A stretch of DNA of 64,000 nt from Pogostemon cablin (Eukaryota; Streptophyta; Magnoliopsida; Lamiales; Lamiaceae), in assembly GCA_023678885.1 (NCBI GenBank), contig CM042983.1:22426279-22490278 (forward strand). The letters are read 5' to 3'. Position 1 is the first letter of the stretch. Each line of letters opens with the position of its first letter. Of the stretch, positions 13,496-26,600 are shown in pieces. The position numbers and the translations under genes are program-made. The notes below the pieces were generated by a model. The model was not told the origin of the DNA and did not search any database. It worked only from the letters and a program-made list of their open reading frames with translations.

Positions 13496-14261
13496 TGTAA
13501 TATAATTAATCAAAATTATTAGTAAATTTATAATACCTTTGTGTTTGTGTAGAATGTCTTCTGATAAAAACTCCCACGTAGATTCCCAAACTTCTTTTGG
13601 AGAGGCAATGCTTCCGGAGACCAAAAGTATCACAAACAGATTTCTCAAATAATTTGCTGTTGCCCAAAAACTGGCTTCTTTTATACCATCAATATACTCC
13701 TTGTCATCATCTAGTAATCCCAACGAATAACATGCATTCCGAAAAGTTAATTGTATCTCATTGTCCACTTTTTTTATGTCGTCGTAACAAAAAGAACCAC
13801 GACTATGATGCAACATTATCCTCAAATAATACAGCTCACCTAATCTTGGGGACACATTGTATAATCTTGCCAGTGACATCCCTCTCTTTCTTGGAACCCA
13901 CTCTCGTTTCTGCTGTTTCCAAACAAATTTTGTAGGAATCTCAGCATACGTTAGATTACATGCTTCATCATATTTCTTGTTGCATTCAAACCAATCAAGA
14001 AACATTGAAGATTGTCCATTAGCTTTGTCAAGCACGTTATCTATCATATCATCATCCTCAAATATGATACTTTGCTCATTTGGTAAATGGAAACTTAATC
14101 TCTGCACCGCAGGTGTCTTAAACTGTAGTTCAAATCCTAAAGTTCTCCGTACAGCTTCACTCGGAGAGATATACCTACATGTAAGCCAGTCTTTTATTTC
14201 ATCTACTGGTGGTTCTCTTCCTTCATCTTCTTTAGACACATGTATAATCTTTGCTCTAACC

Positions 14262-14369
14262 TTATCTCTACCTTTATTTATGTACTTACATAAGTACTTA
14301 ATCGAACGATGTAACTTATCTCTACCTTTATTTATGTACTTACATAAGTACTTAATCGAACGATGTTGG
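14262..14369 (-). repeat. In-frame 54 bp tandem duplication inside the helicase gene
   Basis: Units 14262-14315 and 14316-14369 are almost identical. In the minus-strand frame they encode 18 residues twice (HRSIKYLCKYINKGRDK plus one residue). The family normally has this segment once, so this is a recent in-frame duplication. Confidence 0.85.
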
Positions 14370-14376
14370 TTACACC

Positions 14377-14688
14377 CAGTGGGTGACACAGGAAATTTGT
14401 CTAGGGGGCCCAAATTCCTTCCTCTTATAAAAGAGTTCATATTTATAGTTCCATATTATTTAAGAAAAATTATTTATTTACTAACTTTACTAACATTTTT
14501 TAAATATTTTAAATTGAAAGAAGGAGTAGCTTTGTGAGATTCGAACTCCCAACCTCTCATTACCTCATCTATTAAGCAAACCACTAGGTCACTTGTAGAT
14601 ATATTACTTTTATTATATATATACTAATTATTTTGAAAAGTTCAGGGGGGCCCAGTGCCCCCTTGGGCCCAATGTGCGTCCGCCCCTG
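14377..14688 (-). mobile_element. 312 bp non-autonomous hAT inserted in the Helitron helicase
   Basis: The element is bounded by CAGTGGGTGACACA and, inverted, CAGGGGCGGACGCA. It is flanked by the 8 bp target duplication GTTACACC / GTTACACT (14369-14376 and 14689-14696). Its GGGCCC-rich subterminal sequence closely resembles the 3' end of the 3.4 kb hAT at 18973-22345, so it is probably mobilised by that family. At about 14525-14600 it holds a tRNA-like stretch on the minus strand with A-box-like (CCTAGTGGTT) and B-box-like (GAGTTCGAATCTC) sequences. Confidence 0.8.
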
Positions 14689-17600
14689 GTTACACTATTC
14701 AACATTTATATGAGCCTTGTATGTTGACAATAAATTTGCGTTGTATGGAACAACAAATCTATTATCTAATTCAATGTCATTCTTTATTACCTTTGCTCCC
14801 TTATTGCTTCTTCTATAAAGAGGAAATCCATCCTCATCCACTGTCGTCCCTTCATTAAACTTTTTCGGAAAATGCTTCAGGCACTTCTTATTCACCATAC
14901 ATGGTGCATTTATATTATGAACTCCACATGGATCATGCATCATGTATTCACTAACCAAATTATAGAGTTCTGGCCTTTCAACATAATCAGGAATTTCAGC
15001 TGATATAATTCTGTCCACATCACTCGGAGTTGGAATTTTGTCATTGCGATGTAAGAACAACAGTATGTGAGCGTGCGGAAGCCCTCCTTTTTTAAACTCT
15101 ATAGTGTATATAACTACGTACAGGAATTCAAAATTTTATTTAATCTCAAAATATTATTACATAAATAAGATAACATAAGTTATATTAACATGGTGGAAAT
15201 AATACGATGTTATTATTCTTTATGATATTGTAAGATATTAAATAAAATGAGATATATTTAATTAATAAACATATATAGTTTATAGAGTAATAGTTCTTGC
15301 TTGTATTTTTCCAAATATTTCTTTATTCTTGAAGTCCATGATTAATTGGTCCAGCTTCATTTTGAAGAGTCTGCAAAGGATATTTGGCCTGTCTTCTGAG
15401 TGAAGTCCTCTTTCGTTTAGAAATCTTGAAATTTCTGGCCACCTTGGATTGCAAGTAAATGTGATAAAGAGATCAGGATAACCATACCATTTACAAATAG
15501 CCATGGCATCTAAATAATTTTGAACCATATATCGTGGACCTCCTTGAAAAGATGGTGGCATGCGTGTACCTACAGTAGATGGTTTGATATCTCCTCTCTG
15601 CACGGCATTCTTAAATGTGTTATAGTTCTCTGCTCTTAATCGAGTTTGATTGTTCCTGAGATAAGATAGCCTTTCTGACTCAATCATCGTGTAAGCATCC
15701 ACGAAAAATTATTGAATAGTCGTTTTGAGTGTAACATTATCTTTGAATCACATGGCCTTTCTTGTATTCTGTAAGCAAAGAACTGACGCATAGTCGGTAT
15801 CACACGCTTTCTTGAAGTGGATGCTATATCTCTATGTTCAATTCCTGTATCCATCTTCTGCATAAGCGAATAACAGAGGGTATTGAAGGGCAAGGTATAA
15901 TGGATGTCATTCGCTAATACGCTGTAATCCTCCTTCTTTTTTGTGTATGATGATGTCTCGTTTCTGGAATTCATTATTGATATCACCAACAATCAACATA
16001 GCAATTTCAGATGTTGTTGGAAGATTGAACGTTCTACCATCATTTTCTCTTGCAGCTCCCAATATTAATGTTGCATTAACACATTCTCCAGACTCTAAAC
16101 GATCTCTAGCCATTCGAAAATATTTAGTTATTCTATTGACATTGTCAAGTGTCTTCTTGATTATCCTTATTATGTCTTCATCCAGGTAATCTTTTTCTAT
16201 AGTTTTGCCATTCCTATAAAAATAGATTATTAGAATATTATATAGAATTATTAGAAATATATATATATATTAATAAAATGTCAAAGTCTTGTAATAAATG
16301 AAGGAATCAGAATCATACCTTACAGCAGTTACTCTATTCTTCACCTCATTCTCTGTATCATAAACATATAATTGAGAGAATTTTGGAACTTTCCCATCTT
16401 TGGGCATCAAACTTCCAATACAATGGTGATTAGAACCTTGAATTTTATACACATATGGAGCTCCACCTTTATTAATTGATCTATCCACCTTTCCACCCAT
16501 TGATGTGAAACTAAACATCATGTTATAAGCTCTAATATTTTTTAAAAAACTCTTGCTTTTATAATCTCCAGAAAAGTAGACACTTTAAATCTTTTGGAGC
16601 ATCTTTTAGAGATGGCAATTGAACCTTTCCGTAAATACAACACAAATTAAATTTTGGATCACGTTGGTTCCTCCTTTTATGAATCCTTTCGTTGTACCAC
16701 ATTATTGCACCACAAAATTTACAATTATAATTTGGATCACCGTAATCATCATATCCTACCGCAACACGTAAAGAATATAAGTTTAGTAAAAAATATCAAT
16801 TGGTTAGATAATTTAGATGAAGCTTTATAAATTATATAAAATTCAAATATAATTAAGGCTTGAGTATATACCTTCTTTTGATGCTGACGGTATATTTGTC
16901 TTGTCATTCTTAATTGTGCATGGATCAATATCTATTCAAATTAAAAGTATTTCAATTAACACTAATTCATTTTAGTAAATAAATGTATATTATAAACTTA
17001 GAGCGTATGCTAATTCTTCATCAATATATAAAAGTACCATTCTTTTCTTCATCAATATCATTGTTTTCTAAAATCTCCTCTGCAATATCTGTCACATAAT
17101 ACATATTTATATAAATATGTAATTGAACATAAAAATTTATATGAAAAATTAAAAAATAATTAAAGAAATTATCAATTTAAATTAAATAAAAGTTAAAAAT
17201 TACCATTGTACTCTATTTCATCCGAATCATAAACAATCATCTCATCTGCAAAATCTGGAAAATTAACACTATATAAATTGGTGTAGTTAAAAAAATGTAC
17301 TCATTTCAGAATAATAATATTATAATTTTATTAACGAATTATTAATGTACCTTCAATGTCAAAGCCGGATTCTTCGATTTCTGATCTAATATCATCTGTA
17401 ATCATCAACCTATTTTTATTACTCGAATATAGTAAGACTCTTAAAATTAGATATAGTGATTTAATTTGTAATTAATTTAAAATGATATGTCAACAAATTT
17501 AAAGAAGAATACCTTCAATTAGAGCAAAACCATTACTAATATTGTTGAATGATGTACTACTATGTCCAAAGTTGATTCTTTTTGCATGAGTACCAATGTC

Positions 17601-18151
17601 ATCACATTTCTCCGCACTACCTATATAGTTTTAATTTAAAAAATAAACTAATTATATATTTGTTAGTCACAAATCATATGTATTTAGCAAGTAATTATAA
17701 TTTTCTGATAAAGTATTATATTGACCTCATATTGGAGTAATTTTTTTATTAAATAGTTGAATGCAATTTTCCTATAAAAAAATTATTTAGATTTAACACT
17801 AAAATTATAAAATGATGACATGATTGATTAAAATTAAAAAATTATTTCAAATCCATTAAAAAAAATTTCAATTCATTTTATAGATTTGAGTACTTGATTT
17901 ATTAACTAATTTAACAATATTTATTTTATACGATTTCAAATTAAATTAAGTAAGAAGTTTATTTTATTCTTTCCAATAATCGATTAAATAAACCAATTAA
18001 AACTTTATGCATGATCTTTAGTAATTAATATGCATCAAGGAGAATTTAATTGAGTACCTGCATTAGACATACGTCGGCGCCTTTTATCTAATAAGATTTG
18101 TTTTCCTGAAAGACGACGGTCAGCACTCAGCAGCAGATCGTTATCTTTCAT

Positions 18152-18972
18152 TCTTTTTGTCACTTGAACATAAACAATTAAAAGAAAAATCAATTAATAC
18201 AGTTTTATAGGAGTGAGGCTCTAAGGAATTAGTATTTTACTCTATTTATTTTGTATTTATAAGATTTATGTTTTTATTGATTGGTTTATCAATCCCTAAC
18301 CATGCAAGCATAAAGATTAAAAATAAATTATATTAGTATGCATTATTTTATTGATTGACTTAATTATCTTTTCCTAATCAATTAAAAAATATGATTAAAT
18401 GAGGTATTTAATTTGAAGATATACATGAATAATAATAATAATTAGTTGGATATATTTTATTAATTATCTACTTCTTACCAATAAAAAAAAAGGCATAGAC
18501 TAAATACATACCCCTTCTTATTAAATACACACTCTATTATTATAATATTAAAATATTGTATATTTAAAAAGTCTATATTACCCTTAAAATCATTAAATAC
18601 ACACTCCATATATTCTAAAACTAACTTATTAAATACACACACCCATAATATATATTTTATACTTTATACCGACTTTAATTCTTATTTTCTTTCTCTTTTT
18701 ACCACTCAATTCAGAATATGTACAGAAGAGAAGAAAGAATTATAAATTTTATATAACATCAATAAATATTAATAATCTTGATTCTTGATCTATCTATATA
18801 TACACATATTAACATGCGCGTACAAATTTAATCATCAATTAAAAACGATTGAAAGAAATAAAGTTTGAATTAATGAGGATGAAATTGATGAGTAAAATCA
18901 TTAGATTACTTGTCTTTTTTATTAACTTCTGATCGAGGCGCATGAAATAAAGTCAGGTGATTGGGGTGCAAC
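18152..18972 (-). promoter_or_regulatory. Upstream region of the Helitron Rep/helicase gene
   Basis: This AT-rich region has the phrase TATTTTGTATTTATAAGAT at about 18250, a TATA-like site roughly 105 bases before the start codon. A block at 18340-18480 (TTGACTTAATTATC, then AAAAATATGATTAAA, then TTTAATTTGAA) is shared with sequences at 22.9, 23.2, 26.9, 27.2 and 27.4 kb. Confidence 0.45.
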
Positions 18973-21900
18973 CAGTGGCGGATGCAGGAATTCGACTCAG
19001 TGGGGCCCAATCAGTAAAGAAAATATTATACAAAAAAATAAATATAAAATATTATAAATTATAGTAAATTTGACAAAATCAATATATTATATCATAACAA
19101 GAAAATATTCAAAATAAATAATTCCAGTACATCCCAACATAAGAAATAGAAAACATAACACAATCACAACATCTCTCTTCTATTCTTCATATTTTGAAAC
19201 CTCAGCATAATTGCTTCATTACTAATACTTTGAAATACCTCTTTTTCTATGTATGCTATCAAACAATCATTCAATAATTCATCGCTCATTCGATTGCGAA
19301 GTGAACTCTTGATGATTTTCATTGCCGAAAAGGCTCTTTCCACTGTACCAGTAGCAACTGGTAAGATCAATGACAATTTGATTAGTAGATAAACTAATGG
19401 AAAAATAATGTGCTTTCTTGTAGCGACCATCTTTTGAGCAAGTTCTCCTATTCCCTTGATTTCAGAGAAGTTTCCATCCAAACGAACATCAAATACAAAG
19501 TTCTCAAGTTGACATTCAAGTTCATATAGAGCAACAACAGAAAACTCAGATGGATAAAATTCTGCAAGACGAAGTAGCTTGCTTTTGTCAAACATAGAAA
19601 ATGAGTCTCTTGGATCAAAGCACGCCATGCATAAAAGCAACTCAGTGTTCACTTCATCAAAGTGGTTATTTAGCTCTTGAGCTTGCATGTCTATCACAGT
19701 AAAAAATATCTCAACTTGATAATGATGAAGATTGGTTATATTTTCAACTCTTCGTCTTGATCTTCCTCTAGGAGAATAGAATTCTTCCATGATTAGTAAA
19801 GGTATGTCATGTTTACCACAAAAATTTGAAACATCATGTAACAAAGACATCCAACCATCATCTCTCATTGTCTGCAAGCAAGCTTTCGATGCTTTCACAA
19901 GATTCATTGCATTGACAATATCTTGATCTTTTCTTTGTAGAACTTGTGACAATTCATGTGTAATTCCCAAACCTTTTTCATAAGATGTAGCAAAAAGACA
20001 AACTCAAACTGAGTTACAATCTCTAGCAAATCTAAAGCTTCAGCTCTTTGTGAATCATCATTTCCATTCTCCCCAACATTCTCAAGAACATAAACCACAG
20101 AAGCAAATAAAGACAACAAGTTTATGAGAGTACCATAATGAGAACTCCAACGTGTATCTCCTGGTCGTTTGATTCCCATTTCTTGATTTAGTCCTTTTCC
20201 AGTCTTGATTTCATCATTTGCAATCCCTTTTATGACCATTTCTATTTGTTTATCTCTAAGGATATCTCTTCGCTTACAAGAAGCTCCAACAACATTACAC
20301 AAACGATTAATAGTATTAAAAAAGGAACTAACACTTGTATATTTTTTTACAACAGCAACAAGTGTTAATTGGAGTTGATGAGCAAAACAATGAACATAAT
20401 AAGCAGTAGAATTTTTCCTCAATATCAAACTCTTTAAACCCTTAAATTCACCCCTCATATTGCTTGCTCCGTCATAACCCTGACCTCTCAAACTAGAAAC
20501 ACTCAAGCCATACCTAGAGAACAATGACTCAATACCTTCCTCAAGTGAAACTGCAGTTGTATCACTAACATGAATGAGACCAAGAAAACGTTCAATAACA
20601 TATCCACTGGTATTCACATAACGTATGACTATTCCCATTTGCTCTTTCATTGATATGTCTCGGCATTCATCAACCATAATGGAAAAAATCACTACCAATG
20701 TCACTAATGATAGCATTAGTTGTCTCAACTGCAGCTGCTTTAATAATATCCTTTTGAATTCTAGGAGATGTAAGCTTGAGATTTTCGGGAGCATTATTTA
20801 GCACAACACTATTTATTTCTTCATTACATGAAGCAATAACTTTTAGAAGCTCCAAAAAATTTTTCCGATTCACTGATTCTTCAGACTCATCATGCCCTCA
20901 AAAGGCTAATCCTTGCATTATAAGAAAACGCAAGCAAATAATTGATGCATTCAATCTACAACAATACTCATTCTTTGATTGTTCAGAAATCTTAGAAAAA
21001 GACACTTCAATGTGTTGTGATTGATTCATCAGATCACGACAAGCAAATTTACATCTGTTATGATCACTATTTTTATCCCCAATATGAGAAATTACTCTTT
21101 CTTTCTTACGCCATGCATTAAAACCTTCAGTTACAAAAGCATCATGCCCTTTTTCAGTACGACCCGTAGAGAAAAGATAACAATACAAGCAAAATACTGC
21201 ATCTTTTGCAATCCTATACTCCAACCAATCACCATATTCATCAAACCAAGTGGCAAAAATTTACGTTTTCTATCTCCATCCATTACTTGAGGAAAATTAT
21301 GTTGACGTGGTTGACATGGACCTTTTAAAAGATAAAATCTACGAACATGTTCAATCAAATTAGGCGGATAACTCTTTATTTTAGGTCGTAATCCAGGGTC
21401 ACTAGGAAGATTTTCCAAATCAACCACAATATTGACATCTTGGCATGATGGTTGTTGAGGTTGCACATTAAGAGCTGGAGCATTCACCGTGGAAGATGAT
21501 GTTTCAGCGATAGTTGTAGTCTTCTTATAATATCGCTCCATTATCTATTAAACAAAATTACATTAAAAATTAAATAATAGAAAAAAAATTGCATAAAAAT
21601 GAGCCCTAAGTCTCCCTTTAAATTCTCTCATTTAATTTACCCTTTAAATTTAAAGTCCTAATTATTCCTCAGCCTATTCAAATTTAAATAAATTTTCCTT
21701 AACAAAAATAAATTATTCTAATCTCCATTAAATAAAAGTCCTAATTTTTAAATATAACAATAATATATTCCATGTAAGAAGAGTACAAAAAATTTAATCT
21801 AACAAAATTTACAACAATGACTTTAAATAAAACTTCTCTAAAAAAATAAATTAATCCAAACCCTTATGCTAAATAAAAGCACTAATTTCTAAATATAATA

Positions 21901-22345
21901 GTATTACATTTTATAGAAGAATAGCATAACAAATTTAATTTAACAATTTCCAAGTTTATAATAATACATTAGAAATAAAAGCCCTAATTACTAATATAAT
22001 AATATCACATTTCATATAAAAATGCATAATAAATTTAGATTAACAATTTAAAATAATACCTTAGAAAAGAGAAGAGAGATGAAGAAAATAAATTGAGAAA
22101 TTAATGATGGGGAAGTGGAGTGAGTATTAATGGGATTGTGGGAGGAAGAATAGGTATGCAGGGGAAAGATGGTTGAATTGATTCGAAGGGGATGCAGAAT
22201 TGAGAAAGAAAGGGGAAAAAGGGTATAAATTAAATATATTTTTTAATTTAATTAATTTTTATTAGTGAAATTACTATTATTCCCTACCTTTTTTAAAAAT
22301 TTCAGGGGCCCTGTGCCCCTGGGCCTTCTTTCATGTCCGCCACTG
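18973..22345 (-). mobile_element. 3.4 kb hAT transposon with 8 bp target duplication
   Basis: The termini are the perfect 10 bp inverted repeat CAGTGGCGGA / TCCGCCACTG. The flanks are GGTGCAAC (18965-18972) and GGTGCAAT (22346-22353), an 8 bp duplication with one changed base. Both ends carry GGGGCCC-type subterminal sequence. The interior encodes a decayed hAT transposase on the minus strand. It is inserted in the Helitron between the Rep/helicase and RPA genes. Confidence 0.9.
19164..21541 (-). pseudogene. hAT transposase, TTF-zinc-finger/DUF4371 type (disrupted)
   Basis: The product would be a cut-and-paste transposase of the group annotated in plants as zinc finger MYM-type protein 1-like. 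Reading from 21541 downward, an N-terminal MERYYKKT leader is followed by a TTF-type zinc-finger region (CLYCYLF), then a DUF4371/RNase H-like core (IMVDECRDISMKEQ, YDGASNM, YVHCFAHQLQL, PGDTRWSSHY), and the hAT C-terminal dimerisation domain (TGTVERAFSAMKIIK, LRNRM) near 19.3 kb. The reading frame is broken by frameshifts near 21.2, 20.68 and 19.95 kb and by a TGA at 20898-20900 where Arg is usual. Length before damage would be about 790 residues, normal for the family. There are no introns. Confidence 0.9.
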
Positions 22346-22353
22346 GGTGCAAT

Positions 22354-23004
22354 ATCATAATTTTGGCTTTTTTTTTCATCTCATTATCATTATTTTTTTC
22401 TTTTCCTCAATTCTTTAAAGAACATATTTCATGAGCGTTGTATTTTTATTTATTTATTTATTGTTAAATTTAGAAATTCTATGATTTCTTTAAGAAATAA
22501 CCAAAATTTATGATGTTGGAATGAAGAAAAAAAATATGCTGATGAATCTACTCTTATCCGCCATTAATGATTTTCTAAAGCTTCTATCGTCTTCAAAGGC
22601 AGTAATAAGAAAGGAGATGGATTTTAGGGAAAGACAGTAATAAGAAGAAGATGGATTTTACGGTGTGTATTATATTAAATATTAATTTTAAAAGGGTAGT
22701 TTTGGAGTTTTAGTGGGTGTGTATTTAGTAAAATTAAAAAATTAAAATTTAAAAGGGGTGTGCATTCAATAAAAGGTGTGCATTTAATAAAAGAGGTGTA
22801 TATTTAACAGCACTACTAAAAAAATTATTAAAGATGATATTTAATTTATACATAGGTTTAATTATCTATTCGTAGGCTACCATTGTCGGTTAAAAATTTT
22901 TATAAGAAAATTAGTAGGATATATATTTATTGATTAACTTAATTATCTAGTTTTAACCATTCAAAAAATATGATTAAAGGAGGTATTTAATTTGAATATA
23001 TACA

Positions 23005-23092
<88 letters not shown>

Positions 23093-23308
23093 GTTGGATA
23101 TATTTTATTGATTATCTACTCCTAACTAATCAAAAAGATATTATTTAAGAATATATTTAATTTATGCATGAATTTAATTATCAATTCGTAGGCTAAAATT
23201 TTTCGATTATAACTTTTTATAAGAAAATTAGTTGAATAATTTTATTAATTAACTTAATTATATATTCCTAACCAATAAAAAATATTAAAAAAGATGTATT
23301 TAATTTGA

Positions 23309-23340
<32 letters not shown>

Positions 23341-23605
23341 CTCTGTTCCCAATAAATCAATGAATATTATATAAAGTTAAAAAAATAGATTTTGATCAAC
23401 TTCTTATTTGTGTTAGATCACGTATAGGAGACTTTACCGTTTTGTATTAGGCTTTATTTATATTATAGGTAATTAGTTATAGTACGATATTAAGAATATA
23501 AAATTTTCATAAAAAAGTTAATTAATTAGATAAGATTAAAAAGGAGATCAATATTTAAAAAACATATAAAACATGGTGTTTTGATTGTGAGAAATAACTT
23601 CAAAT
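22354..23605. other. AT-rich spacer inside the Helitron
   Basis: No gene is visible. The blocks at 22.86-23.11 and 23.13-23.34 kb repeat the AT-rich unit also found at 18.34, 26.9, 27.2 and 27.4 kb. The phrases GTGTGTATTTAGTAAAATT and GTGTGCATTCAATAAAAGG near 22.7-22.8 kb recall sequence near 18.5-18.65 kb on the other side of the hAT, in opposite orientation. Confidence 0.4.
23007..23092. repeat. (AAT)n microsatellite, about 28 units
   Basis: An uninterrupted ATA/AAT run of about 86 bases. A shorter run of the same type lies at 23312-23340. Confidence 0.95.
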
Positions 23606-26600
23606 CTAAAATTCATCATCTTTGGGCTCCACTTTCACTTTTACAATTTTTGAGCTGGCAGGTGATATTTGAGAATTGAAATATCCTTCCACAGAATCTT
23701 GATTAATTGTTAAGTCAATGAATTTGCGCTTCCTCTTCAGTTCATTTTTGTCCTCGAAGATGAGTGAATTGGAAGGCTGAGTGAGACAAAAATAAATTAA
23801 CAAATAAATAAATAAATAATAAAAAATCATCACTATAAATTAACAAAAATTATGTAAAGACAATGTAAATTATATTTATATTTTTTTACCTTTTGAATGT
23901 TTTGGCTCTATCCTCAATAGCCTTATCATTAGTCAATTTCGTCACAGTGTATGCCATTATTTTTTTTGGTAACTTGAAATTTGAAAATGTACTTGCAACC
24001 AATGAAAGTGTCAAGCTCTTTGGGAAATGTTCCAGTCACGCTAAATATAATAATTAAAAAATATATAATGAGTGATTTTAAAAATATATAAAATATAATA
24101 AGTGTAAATTTATTAAATTTACCTTTTCAAGTTCTTGGATAAGTTCCTCAGCAGATCTTCCAAGTATTGGAACAACTTCTTTGTCAAAGAGTAACAAAGA
24201 AATACTTCCAGTTTCATCAGTCACTCTCATATGAATCTTATACCTTATATTATTAATTTAAAATTTTAATATAAACATTAAATTATTAATGTAAAAAAAT
24301 TATATAAAAAAAACATGTAAATTCATGCATATAAAATAACTATGTTCACCCAAGCCCCAACTATGACTAAGAGCCACTGATCGCCTAAATCAGTATTGAT
24401 ATTTCCTAATTTCGACTCTAGCATCTAAAAACACTCCACCACACAGAGAAGAAACTAACCGCACTAACAAAGTGGGATATCTTCACTACGCATACCTTGA
24501 TAACCAAAATAGGACCAACAGCATTGACCTCATATTATTAATTTAAAATTTTAACATAAACATAAAATTATTAATGTAAAAAAATTAAAAAAGACATGTA
24601 AACATTAAAGATTAACTTACTGTGGTACTGGCTTCGAAATATTTTCCTTACACTTCTCACAGTAGAATACACCATTTAAATCGATCACTTTCTTAGTGCA
24701 TTTACTGCATCCATTATAGAACCAACCATGTTGTGTTTGAATCTTATTAGCAGTAGCAACAACAACACAATAAGTTTCCTGCAAATTTGAGTAAAATAAG
24801 AAAAATATCTTCATACATATATATACACATGAGGTTTTGGGTTTATATATATAACATGAGAGTTAATATTATATAAAGACTTACATTTTTTATTTCAGGG
24901 ACGTCTGCAAGGCTCATAACTTCCATAACTGATGTAAATTTATGATATGTCAACTTTCCACCAATGCCCCATATTTCAGATTTTCCAGGAATTTTGTATG
25001 ATCATCTAAGTCCATACTGTGAATAATATTTCGTAAGATAGGAATAATACAAAATATAAATTTTGATAATTGAACTCATTTAACAATTTTCATGGAAAAT
25101 AATTCAAATTATTTCTTCATTTACTCACATAGTGCGAAATCTGTGGACCTCAGTCATGTCTCCATTCATTATCAATTTACTTCCACTCCAAGCATTTGAT
25201 ATGGTTTTTCCTGTATATATATATGTCAATAAACTTAAATTTATATATATGCATTTTAATAATAATTTTAAAAAAAATCTTACCTTATATGAATTACTGA
25301 CTTTGGCAAGTTGAAGAACCATTATAATTTGTTTGGTTTGAATTTTTGTTCTTGTACTCCATAAATTGAGTTGCGTATTCACCCCATAATGTGCAATTCA
25401 TTAATGTATGATTGATAATTTTCAACAAAAATAATTTTAGTTTTTAAACTTAGAAAAAGAATAGTATAACAATATTTAAATATAAAAAATAAAAAATAAA
25501 TTTAATAATTAAGTAATACATACCTCGCATCTTCAAGCTCAACATTTATTTTACTCGTAGGCTTACTCTTCGCATCCAAATAAATAAGTTCTCCAACATT
25601 CATCACCAATGCAATGATATCTATTATATTTGACATAAGTATAACAAATTAATTAAATAAAATAAACAAAAATATTTTCGATGGGTAATAAAAAATAGAA
25701 ATTAAAATTATTTATAGTTAGATATTTTATTTATTTATACTTAAATAACCCTAATGATTCAAAAATAAACATACCTATCAATAACTTGTCTACAATCTTG
25801 TCTTGAGAATTAATAGTATTAAATGACACAATGTTAAGATCTTTTGCTGTGGTATCCAAATCTTCTATTAATCGCATGAGTGTGTTGTTGTGCAAGCTGA
25901 TTTTGTAGGGATGATTAGTGTACAGAACACTACCAGAGTTAACAGAAACCACAAAATTAGAGAGGATATATGTTGCTCCTTCACGTGCGAGTTTATCAAA
26001 CTTCAAAAAGTATTTCTTTTTAATCGTTCCTAGAATCCTTGTCCCCTTTATAAGATGAAAAAAAAAATATTAAATAAAATATATGATTACAATCAATCAA
26101 GAATATATATAATAACACAAAACCTATATTTTTAAAAATAATAAAGTTCGAAATTTATTGAATAAAACTAATGGAGTTCTACTCATTGATCTTTCATTAA
26201 AAATAATTATAAGTGGAATAGTTTATTTGTTTTGTGCGTAACATTATACTATCGATCTCAAAAATAATATTTAGAAATTACTTTCAAAATATTACTCTTA
26301 CGTTACATAATACATAATTTGTTTTACCATTTCTTTTATTATTAATTAAAAAATAATTATTATAGTAATAGGGACAGTTACATCATCCAATATATGCAGT
26401 ACATATATACCTATATGTATATGGCAAGTCAAATGAAATGACTTTAATATTTGATCGGATTTTGGCTACATTTCATTGATCTTAAATTCTTAAGAAACAT
26501 AATAACACAAAACCAATATTTTTAAAAACAGAAAAAATTAAAACATCAAATTTTTACCTGGTCATCCATAAAGATCATACTGATATATAACTTTTCTTCC

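Larger units (their letters stand above)
11323..18151 (-). pseudogene. Helitron Rep/PIF1-like helicase gene (disrupted)
   Basis: The product would nick and unwind DNA for rolling-circle transposition. Seven N-terminal exons can be set from GT/AG borders, all class 1-1 introns: 18151-18058, 17620-17513, 17395-17351, 17254-17204, 17088-17038, 16931-16872 and 16755-16319. Next come a zinc-finger region (CKFC then CC), the Helitron-like N domain (YGYPDLFITFTCNPRWPE near 15.45 kb), the HUH motif PHAHILLF (codons at 15067-15078) and the PIF1 helicase with Walker A GFGGTGKT (about 12680-12700) and GGDFRQILPV. The end (ALSRVKS) lies near 11.43 kb. Damage includes a TGA at 15907-15909, frameshifts near 16.57, 15.85 and 15.70 kb, a TAG beside a hAT insertion at 14.69 kb, a TGA at 11564-11566 and a frameshift near 11.39 kb. 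An intron lies at about 15110-15290. Confidence 0.85.

Noticed and set aside
13460..13560. Continuation of the helicase frame into an Ile-Tyr repeat tail
   Set aside because: The tail is translation of a TA microsatellite inside an intron; a GT donor after LHKHKG is the likely exon end.
13857..14537. 226-codon plus-strand frame
   Set aside because: It is the antisense shadow of the Helitron helicase coding sequence and the inserted MITE.
14525..14600. tRNA gene on the minus strand
   Set aside because: Only A-box-like and B-box-like stretches fit. A proper acceptor stem and anticodon arm could not be folded, and the sequence lies inside a hAT MITE.
23007..23340. CRISPR-like or satellite array
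   Set aside because: It is a simple AAT microsatellite and AT-rich repeat blocks; there are no regular repeat-spacer units, and the genome is eukaryotic.
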